20,715 nt of DNA from CAYHSR01 sp043821725 (GTDB lineage: Bacteria > Patescibacteriota > Patescibacteriia > Magasanikbacterales > GWA2-37-8): NCBI GenBank assembly GCA_043821725.1, contig JBDRCM010000003.1, forward strand, positions 1 through 20,715. Direction: 5' to 3'. The position numbers were made by a program, and so were the translations under genes. Below are positions 13,788 through 19,916 of this stretch, in pieces; positions within the stretch are counted from its first letter, which is position 1, and each line of letters starts with the position of its first letter. The notes beneath the pieces are model-generated. The model was not told the origin of the DNA, did no database searches, and worked only from the letters and a program-made list of their open reading frames with translations.

Positions 13788-14384
13788 TTATTTTATAACT
13801 TTATCAACTATGCCGTATTTTAATGCTTCATCAGCTGTCATAAAATAATCGCGATCTGTGTCTTTTTCTATATCTTTTAATTCGCGATCAGTGTGATGAA
13901 CAAGTATTTGGTTCAAGCGATCTTTAATTCGCAAAATGCGTTCTGCTCTGATTTTAATGTCACTGGCCTGTCCTTCCATTCCGCCCATTACTTGATGGAT
14001 CATTATTTCAGAGTTTGGAAGCGCAAGCCGTTTATTTTTTTTGCCTGCGGCTAACAGAACAGCAGCCATGCTGGCGGCCATGCCAACGCAAATTGTGCTT
14101 ACATCAGATTTAATGTACTGCATTGTGTCATAGATTGCCATGCCAGATGTCACTGATCCTCCCGGAGAATTGATGTACAGCTTAATGTCTTTGTCCGGAT
14201 TATGATTTTCAAGAAAAAGAAGCTGGGCAATTATTGAATTTGCCACTATATCATCAATTGGCATGCCAAGAAAAATTATTCTGTCTTTAAGCAGACGGGA
14301 ATATATGTCATAGGCGCGTTCTCCATAACTGCTTTTTTCAATTACAGTGGGAATTAAATACTGTGATTTTATGTGATTTGTCAT
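13788..14384 (-). CDS. clpP: ATP-dependent Clp protease proteolytic subunit
   Basis: The 198-aa product is a full-length ClpP serine peptidase. The catalytic triad is visible: Ser105 in VGMAASMA, His130 in EIMIHQVMGG, and Asp179 in DTDRDYFM. SPGGSVTSGMAIYDTM at 73-88 is the substrate-binding strand region. It forms the tetradecameric chamber that degrades proteins fed by ClpX or ClpA-type ATPases in the cytoplasm; neither ATPase gene is in this window. It has its own promoter at 14430-14459 with a leader of about 40 nt and no Shine-Dalgarno sequence. It lies 96 bp downstream of nrnA on the same strand. Confidence 0.95.
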   Translation of the reverse strand: MTNHIKSQYLIPTVIEKSSYGERAYDIYSRLLKDRIIFLGMPIDDIVANSIIAQLLFLENHNPDKDIKLYINSPGGSVTSGMAIYDTMQYIKSDVSTICVGMAASMAAVLLAAGKKNKRLALPNSEIMIHQVMGGMEGQASDIKIRAERILRIKDRLNQILVHHTDRELKDIEKDTDRDYFMTADEALKYGIVDKVIK

Positions 14385-14429
14385 ATTTTAATTTGATATT
14401 GATCTTAAAAATAGACCGTGTATAAAATT

Positions 14430-14459
14430 ATTATATCATTATTATCCGGCTTTCGTCAA
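14430..14459 (-). promoter_or_regulatory. Promoter of clpP
   Basis: On the minus strand TTGACG (14459-14454) and TATAAT (14435-14430) are spaced by 18 bp. This gives clpP a transcript separate from nrnA. Confidence 0.65.
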
Positions 14460-14480
14460 AAAAAGTCGTTTACAAAATTA

Positions 14481-15440
14481 TTAAACCATTGTTAAAATTT
14501 TTTCAATCGCAAGCTTGATTTCTCCATCAATTGTAAAGCCAGCTGCTTTTTTATGTCCTCCGCCGTTCAACAGCTTTGCTATTTTAGAAACATCAACATC
14601 ATCGCGAGTTGTGCGCAAACTGCCTTTAATTTTTCCATCTTCAATTTCTTTTACAAACAGACCGATTTTAATGTTATCTATATTGTTCATAAAGTTTGCC
14701 ACTCCGTCGGCTTCTTCATGCGTGATATTATGTTTTAGGAAATCTTTTTGAGTTAAATATGTGTAGGTCACTCCGGTTGGTTCATGATGTTCAAGACGAT
14801 TAAGCACCACTCCCCAAAGCTTAAGCATGTCCAACGAATTGTTGCGGTTGCCTGCTTTGTTAATTACGCGAAGATTTGCTCCTTGTCTTAAAAGCGCTCC
14901 CGCTGAATTTATTGCTGAAATGGTTGTGGCTGAATTTGTAAAATTGCCTGTGTCCGTAATTATTCCAGTGAGCAAAGCAGTGGCGGTTTTTCGTCCGAAT
15001 CGCGCTCGATTAAAGTTTAAAAATTTAAAAATAATTTCAGCTGTTGAAGAAGCGTTATGGTCAACCAAGTTTATATGGCCGAATAGTTTGTTGGTTGGAT
15101 GATGATCTATATTGATAATAGATGCTCTATGCTCATCTATAATGCCGCTAATGCCGGCATGTTCCAAATCTCCGCTGTCTAAAACAACAATCAAGTCAAT
15201 ATCCTCGTCTTCAAAAACAGATGGGTCAGTGGTGTAATTTTCCAAATGGTGCAGAAAGTCATACATAGCAGGCATTGGAGAAGCGCAAAAAATGCTTGCG
15301 GTTTTTTTCTCTTCCTTTAAATACCCGCTTAAAGCTGCCGCAGAACCCAAAGCATCGCCATCAGGATTTTTATGTGTGACGATGATAACTTTATCGGCTG
15401 ATTTCAGGCGATCATTTATTTGTTTGTGTATATAAATCAT
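14481..15440 (-). CDS. nrnA: DHH/DHHA1 phosphoesterase (NrnA/oligoribonuclease type)
   Basis: The 319-aa product has the order of motifs of bifunctional oligoribonuclease/pAp phosphatases. THKNPDGDALGS at 22-33 gives the D-x-D metal site, VVLDSGD at 85-91 the second aspartate motif, and NIDHHPTN at 110-117 the DHH triad. The DHHA1 domain ends with the G-G-G-H-x-x-A-A-G-F motif (GGGHKKAAGF, near residue 294). It would degrade nanoRNAs and 3'-phosphoadenosine 5'-phosphate in the cytoplasm; a role on cyclic dinucleotide products is possible in this family. The gene diverges from smc. Its TATACT box is 8 bp from the ATG, so the transcript is predicted to be leaderless. Confidence 0.9.
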   Translation of the reverse strand: MIYIHKQINDRLKSADKVIIVTHKNPDGDALGSAAALSGYLKEEKKTASIFCASPMPAMYDFLHHLENYTTDPSVFEDEDIDLIVVLDSGDLEHAGISGIIDEHRASIINIDHHPTNKLFGHINLVDHNASSTAEIIFKFLNFNRARFGRKTATALLTGIITDTGNFTNSATTISAINSAGALLRQGANLRVINKAGNRNNSLDMLKLWGVVLNRLEHHEPTGVTYTYLTQKDFLKHNITHEEADGVANFMNNIDNIKIGLFVKEIEDGKIKGSLRTTRDDVDVSKIAKLLNGGGHKKAAGFTIDGEIKLAIEKILTMV

Positions 15441-15448
15441 AACGGCTC

Positions 15449-15477
15449 AGTATATCGTTATTCAAAATTTCTGTCAA
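15449..15477 (-). promoter_or_regulatory. Promoter of nrnA (leaderless)
   Basis: On the minus strand TTGACA (15477-15472), a 17-bp spacer and TATACT (15454-15449) precede the nrnA ATG (15440) by 8 bp. It overlaps the smc promoter on the opposite strand almost completely, so RNA polymerase can occupy only one at a time. Confidence 0.75.
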
Positions 15478-15489
15478 GTATGGTATAAT
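15461..15489 (+). promoter_or_regulatory. Promoter of smc (leaderless)
   Basis: TTCAAA (15461-15466), a 17-bp spacer and TATAAT (15484-15489) with an extended TGG. Only 6 bp separate the -10 box from the ATG at 15496, so transcription would begin at or next to the start codon. Confidence 0.7.
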
Positions 15490-15495
15490 TTTTCT

Positions 15496-18400
15496 ATGTA
15501 TTTAAAACGTTTGGAAATTAAAGGTTTCAAGTCCTTCTTTAGCAGGACTGTTTTGGATTTTTTTCCTCCGCAGGACGGGCGCAATGGAATTACCGCCATC
15601 GTAGGACCTAACGGTTCAGGTAAATCCAACATTTCCGATGCCATAAGGTGGGTAATGGGCGAGCAGAGCTACAAGCAACTTCGCGGTAAAAAAAGCGAGG
15701 ATGTTATTTTCAGTGGTTCTGAAAGCAAAGGCAAGCTTGGGGTGGCTGAAGTGATTATGACTCTTGAAAACACAGGTGGAGAAATTATGCCTGATTATCC
15801 GGAAATAGTAATCACGCGCAGGCTGTATAGATCGGGAGAGGGCGAATACCTTATCAATAATCAGAGCGTCCGATTGCTGGATGTTCATCTTTTGCTTGCA
15901 AAGTGCCAATTTGCCCAGCATTCATACAGTATTGTTAGCCAAGGAATGATAGATCGCTTGTTAATGGTTAGTCCGGCGGAAAGAAAAGATTTTTTGGATG
16001 AGGCGTCCGGCATTAAGGAATACAAAATTAAACAGCATCAAGCAAAATTGAAATTGGCCAGGTCAAACGAAAATATATTTCAAGCCGAAGCGCTGGTGGG
16101 TGAAGTTGAACCGCGACTGCGTATTTTAGCGCGCCAGGTAAAGAAGTTAGAGAAAAGGGAGGAAGTTGAAATTAAATTAAGAGATAATCAGGAAAAATAT
16201 TACGGCTCTATATTCGGACGTAATCAGATTGAGCTTGACAATCTTAGGAGCGATTTGGCAAAAATTGAATCACGATATAATGAAACTTTTAAAACGCTTA
16301 AGCAAATCCAGGAGGAGCTTGCCGTGCTGGCGCGTTCGCAAAGCAGACAGCATAATTTTGATAGTTTGCAAACAGATCATCAAATGCTTGTCCGCCAAAA
16401 ACATGAGCAGGAAAGGCAGATGGCTATAATAAGCGGACAGATGCAGGCCGAGTATGGACAGCAAGGCAAGCATGATATGGCATGGCTTGAAAAGAAAAAA
16501 GATGATTTGCGTTCCCGTTATGATGATCTTGAAGCAAAGGTTAACAAACTGCTTTCCGAGCAGGAACAGGCAAAAGCAATATTGGCTGAAACACAGCGTG
16601 AATATTATAATATTAATGAAAAGAAGGTCTCTTTACGCGCCAGAGCAAGTGAGCTTGAAAAATTGATAATTGAAAATAAAAGCGAACAGCAAATCAATAT
16701 GCGCAGTGGCTTATATGCCCTGCAGGCAGTGATGGACAACAAGGAAAAATTCGGCAAGATCTACGGCTTGTTGTCAGAGCTTGGAGAGGTTGAAGAAAAA
16801 TATCGGCTGGCAATGGAAGTTGCAGCTTCTTCATATATTAATTCATTGGTGGTTGAAAATGATGATGTCGCAAAAAAAGCCATAAATTTTTTAAGAAGCG
16901 GGCGATTTGGATATGCGACTTTTTTGCCACTGAACAAAATCAGAGCGACGACTTATCATCAAGTTGACAAGCGCGCTTTTGAACTTCAAGGGGTTTATGG
17001 ATTGGCGGTAAATCTTGTAAAGCATAGTCCGCGCTATGATGATATATTTTCATTTGTTTATAAAAATACCGTTATTGTGGAGAATTTGGATGTTGCTAAG
17101 TCAGTGGGAATCGGAACTTGCAGAATGGTTACCTTGGACGGGGACGTGGTTGACAGAAGCGGAGTTATGCGAGGCGGTTTTCGTGCAACAAGCCAGTCGT
17201 GGCTGGGCTTTTCGCGCAAGCTAGTGGCAGGCCAAAGCGCGCTGGATAATTGCAAGATAGAAATAAATGAAATCAAAAGCCAAATTCAGGAAGCTGACAC
17301 TGATTCACAGACATACGGTGAACAAATGCTTGAATATCAAGGTGCGGCTCAGTCATTGCAAGCGCGCATAGATGTAATGGCAAGGGAGCGAAACAGCTTG
17401 CTGGAGGAAATAAGCTCAATAGAGAGGGAGTTGGCTCTTTTTGACGCAGATCCCGCAAGCCGGAACAACATGCTTTCTAAATTAAAAAATAAGAAAGATG
17501 AATTATTAAAGCAGATAAAAAAGCAGGATTCTCTTATCAATCAAGCATCTGAAAAAATATCGGCTTTTAATGAACAAGAGGATCAGGCAAAACATAAGGT
17601 GTTTGTTTTTCAAGATAATATGCAGAAAAAGCAGGAAGAGCTTAACGCAGTTTTAATGTCGCGTAATGAATTGCGTGTTCAAATAGCACGAGTGGAAACC
17701 AAACAAGAAAGCTTGACGCAGGAAGTTCGTTCTGAAATGAGCTTGGATGTAATCGGAATAGTAAAACGGCTTGGAGTTATGTTATCTGTTGGCGAAGTTG
17801 AGCAAACTTCGTCAGCCATCCAAAAGCTCAAGTATCAACTTAGCTTGATTGGTGAAATTGATCACGAAGTTGTTGAGGAGCATGATCAAACAAAAGAAAA
17901 ATATGAATTTTTAACAAGTCAAATTAATGATTTGAAAGGAGCCATTGAAGATTTGGATAAAATGATTGCCCAGCTTGACGAAATTATGAAACAGAAAAGC
18001 GCGGCAGCGTTCAAAAAAATCCGTGCAGAGTTTATCCGTTATGTGAAAATTTTGTTTAACGGCGGAACGGCTGACATGAAGGAAATATGCGGATATGAGT
18101 ATGGTATGGAAAGGGATATTGAAGAACAGTCGGATGATGATATTCAAGAGGAAGACCAAGGCGTTCATGCAAAAAGAAAAAAAGTGGTGTGCGGAATTGA
18201 TATAACGGTAAATCCACCGGGCAAGAAAATCAGCAACATCAGCACTTTGTCAGGCGGAGAAAGAACTTTGTCGTCAATCGCGCTGATATGCGCGGTTCTT
18301 CGCCATAACCCAGCTCCTTTTGTTGTGCTTGATGAAGTAGAGGCCGCGCTGGATGAAACAAACAGCAGGCGATTTTCCCGAATACTCACTGAGCTGTCTT

Positions 18401-18531
18401 CCTTGTCGCAGTTCATTATTATTACCCACAATCGTGTTACAATGCATTCAGCTGATGCGCTTTACGGAGTTACAATGGGCATTGACGGCATGTCAAAGAT
18501 GTTAAGCGTCAAGCTTGAGCAAGCGCAATAA
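15496..18531 (+). CDS. smc: Chromosome segregation protein SMC
   Basis: The 1011-aa SMC ATPase has the Walker A motif GPNGSGKS at 37-44, the conserved QG-x-I (SQGMIDRLL) near 150, two long coiled coils (about 170-415 and 570-830), and a hinge at about 420-565 (KIYGLLSELGEVEEKY...YATFLPLNKI...GDVVDRSGVMRGG). The C-terminal head has the signature LSGGERTLSS near 918 and Walker B FVVLDEVEAALDE near 942. It dimerises through the hinge and entraps DNA for chromosome folding. It is about 150 residues shorter than the usual 1150-1200, all in the coils. A charged insert (EEQSDDDIQEEDQ) sits in the C-terminal head. scpA and scpB are not in the window. Confidence 0.95.
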   Translation: MYLKRLEIKGFKSFFSRTVLDFFPPQDGRNGITAIVGPNGSGKSNISDAIRWVMGEQSYKQLRGKKSEDVIFSGSESKGKLGVAEVIMTLENTGGEIMPDYPEIVITRRLYRSGEGEYLINNQSVRLLDVHLLLAKCQFAQHSYSIVSQGMIDRLLMVSPAERKDFLDEASGIKEYKIKQHQAKLKLARSNENIFQAEALVGEVEPRLRILARQVKKLEKREEVEIKLRDNQEKYYGSIFGRNQIELDNLRSDLAKIESRYNETFKTLKQIQEELAVLARSQSRQHNFDSLQTDHQMLVRQKHEQERQMAIISGQMQAEYGQQGKHDMAWLEKKKDDLRSRYDDLEAKVNKLLSEQEQAKAILAETQREYYNINEKKVSLRARASELEKLIIENKSEQQINMRSGLYALQAVMDNKEKFGKIYGLLSELGEVEEKYRLAMEVAASSYINSLVVENDDVAKKAINFLRSGRFGYATFLPLNKIRATTYHQVDKRAFELQGVYGLAVNLVKHSPRYDDIFSFVYKNTVIVENLDVAKSVGIGTCRMVTLDGDVVDRSGVMRGGFRATSQSWLGFSRKLVAGQSALDNCKIEINEIKSQIQEADTDSQTYGEQMLEYQGAAQSLQARIDVMARERNSLLEEISSIERELALFDADPASRNNMLSKLKNKKDELLKQIKKQDSLINQASEKISAFNEQEDQAKHKVFVFQDNMQKKQEELNAVLMSRNELRVQIARVETKQESLTQEVRSEMSLDVIGIVKRLGVMLSVGEVEQTSSAIQKLKYQLSLIGEIDHEVVEEHDQTKEKYEFLTSQINDLKGAIEDLDKMIAQLDEIMKQKSAAAFKKIRAEFIRYVKILFNGGTADMKEICGYEYGMERDIEEQSDDDIQEEDQGVHAKRKKVVCGIDITVNPPGKKISNISTLSGGERTLSSIALICAVLRHNPAPFVVLDEVEAALDETNSRRFSRILTELSSLSQFIIITHNRVTMHSADALYGVTMGIDGMSKMLSVKLEQAQ

Positions 18532-18599
18532 AGTTCCAAAGATCGTGACTTTTTTAATTCAAGCAAGTGTTGGTGCTCATTTGGCAACAGACACATATA

Positions 18600-18628
18600 T
18601 TGACAAAGAAAATCAATAATGCTATACT
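18600..18628 (+). promoter_or_regulatory. Promoter of rpsP
   Basis: TTGACA (18600-18605), a 17-bp spacer and TATACT (18623-18628). The start codon at 18717 gives a leader of about 80 nt, unusually long for this window and possibly regulatory, although I see only short pairings in it. Confidence 0.75.
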
Positions 18629-18716
18629 TGGCACTGTTAAAAAACGTCACACATGCTCAAAGTATGATGCTTTTCCGCCACACAACTGTCGGAAGCGCAA
18701 TAATAATTATCAAATT

Positions 18717-19406
18717 ATGCTAACAATTAGATTACAGCGAATCGGTAAGAAAAAATTTCCGGTTTACAGATTGGTTATTTCTGAAAAAAGCCGTGATACT
18801 CAAGCCAGAAGTAATGAAATACTCGGTACATATAATCCGCATGATAAGGAAAAAGGGTTAGTTTTAAAAACAGATCGCATAAAGCACTGGCTGTCACTCG
18901 GATCGCAGACATCAAATACGGTTTTTAATTTGCTTGTAAAGGCCGGAATATTATCCGGAAAAAAACAAAAGTCAATAACAATTACTGGCAAACGCACGAA
19001 AAAACTGGCTGAAAAGAAAGAAGCATCTGAAAAAGCATCCAAAGAAGCTCAAGCAAAAAAGGAAGAAAAAAAAGCTGAAGAGGAGCAAGTGGTAAAAGAT
19101 GAAATTAAGGCCGAGCCAGAAGTACAAGAGCCGATTGTAGAGGAGAAACCGGTAGAAGCCAAACCTCAAGAAACAGAGTCAACTGAATCTGAGGTCGTTG
19201 TTGAAGAGCCCAAACAAACAGCTGAAGAGCCCAAACTAGAAGAATTAAAACAGGAAGAAACAGATGAGACGGAGAAGGACAAACCAATTGAGGAAAAACA
19301 AGAAGATGCTGAGGTAAAAGGACAAGAGCAGGTTAAAGAAGACGAGTCGATTGTAGAGGAGGAACCGGTAGAAGCCGAAGAAGAAAAAAAGGAACAAATC
19401 AATTGA
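18717..19406 (+). CDS. rpsP: 30S ribosomal protein S16 with a long acidic C-terminal extension
   Basis: The start is the ATG at 18717 (MLTIRLQRIGKKKFPVYRLV), which matches the universal S16 N-terminus; the longer open frame from 18567 crosses the promoter and is rejected. Residues 1-80 are the ribosomal S16 fold, including R-x-x-E-x-x-G-x-Y-N-P (RSNEILGTYNPHDK) and VFNLLVKAGIL. Residues 85-229 are a low-complexity tail very rich in Glu, Lys, Pro, Val and Ala, first basic (KKLAEKKEASEKASK), then strongly acidic. A 31-nt segment at about 19134 recurs at 19349 with three changes, giving IVEEKPVEA and IVEEEPVEA, so the tail grew in part by duplication. The next gene's promoter overlaps the TGA stop. 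Confidence 0.93.
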   Translation: MLTIRLQRIGKKKFPVYRLVISEKSRDTQARSNEILGTYNPHDKEKGLVLKTDRIKHWLSLGSQTSNTVFNLLVKAGILSGKKQKSITITGKRTKKLAEKKEASEKASKEAQAKKEEKKAEEEQVVKDEIKAEPEVQEPIVEEKPVEAKPQETESTESEVVVEEPKQTAEEPKLEELKQEETDETEKDKPIEEKQEDAEVKGQEQVKEDESIVEEEPVEAEEEKKEQIN

Positions 19407-19431
19407 CAAGCAGGATAAAAAAATATATAAT
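19403..19431 (+). promoter_or_regulatory. Promoter of khpA
   Basis: TTGACA (19403-19408), a 17-bp spacer and TATAAT (19426-19431) match the consensus. The -35 box includes the rpsP stop codon. khpA can thus be transcribed apart from rpsP. Confidence 0.75.
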
Positions 19432-19440
19432 CTATTACGT

Positions 19441-19463
19441 AGTTCTATAAGTCGGATAGAACT
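19441..19463 (+). promoter_or_regulatory. Hairpin in the khpA leader
   Basis: AGTTCTAT (19441-19448) and ATAGAACT (19456-19463) form a perfect 8-bp stem with a 7-nt loop, beginning a few bases after the predicted start point. With no U tract it is not a terminator. It may protect the 5' end of the mRNA or be a protein-binding site. Confidence 0.5.
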
Positions 19464-19494
19464 GCGGATAATTAATTAATAAAGTATTATAGAT

Positions 19495-19833
19495 ATGGAA
19501 GATTTAGATTTTCTCGTATCAATGGTAAAGTCGATTGTCAGTTATCCTGACGATGTTAAAGCTGATAGAACCGTTGATGAAAGAGGTGTTTTGATCACCT
19601 TGGATGTTAATCCAGCTGACATGGGTTCAGTGATTGGAAGAAGCGGACAAACAGCCCGCGCAATCCGCACTTTGTTAAGAGTTGTCGGAGCCAAGAACAA
19701 TGCCCGCGTTAACCTAAAAATTAATGAACCGGCCGGCGGAAGGCGAAGCGTTCCACAATCCGGTCAAAATGTTGATAATAGCAATGTTGATACTAGCGCA
19801 GTTGATAATCTGGATATCAGCGACATCAAATAA
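19495..19833 (+). CDS. khpA: KH-domain RNA-binding protein KhpA (YlqC family)
   Basis: The 112-aa product contains a single KH domain with the G-x-x-G loop GRSG at 48-51 inside ADMGSVIGRSGQTARAIRTLL. The N-terminal helix LDFLVSMVKSIVSYPDDV is typical of KhpA/YlqC. It binds RNA, probably as a partner of a Jag/KhpB protein, and is linked to cell division and translation in Gram-positive bacteria. The last 30 residues (NVDNSNVDTSAVDNLDISD) form an Asn/Asp-rich tail. It lies in the conserved order rpsP-khpA-(rimM)-trmD, but rimM is missing between it and trmD. A terminator and a separate trmD promoter follow. Confidence 0.9.
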   Translation: MEDLDFLVSMVKSIVSYPDDVKADRTVDERGVLITLDVNPADMGSVIGRSGQTARAIRTLLRVVGAKNNARVNLKINEPAGGRRSVPQSGQNVDNSNVDTSAVDNLDISDIK

Positions 19834-19853
19834 TTGGAAATTATTATTTAAAG

Positions 19854-19880
19854 ACCCTGACATTTTTGTTGGGGTTTTTT
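19854..19880 (+). terminator. Intrinsic terminator after khpA
   Basis: ACCCTGAC (19854-19861) pairs with GTTGGGGT (19868-19875), including two G-U pairs, around ATTTTT, and a T6 tract follows. It lies 20 bp after the khpA stop and separates khpA from trmD. Confidence 0.65.
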
Positions 19881-19881
19881 C

Positions 19882-19910
19882 TTGAAAAAATTTTAAAAAG
19901 CGTTTATTAT
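19882..19910 (+). promoter_or_regulatory. Promoter of trmD (leaderless)
   Basis: TTGAAA (19882-19887), a 17-bp spacer and TATTAT (19905-19910). Only 6 bp remain to the ATG at 19917, again predicting a leaderless mRNA. Confidence 0.6.
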
Positions 19911-19916
19911 ATATTA

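Noticed and set aside
18717..19406. Alternative genetic code with TGA as glycine (Gracilibacteria/SR1)
   Set aside because: rpsP ends at TGA exactly where the protein tail finishes and a promoter begins, and no core gene needs TGA read-through.
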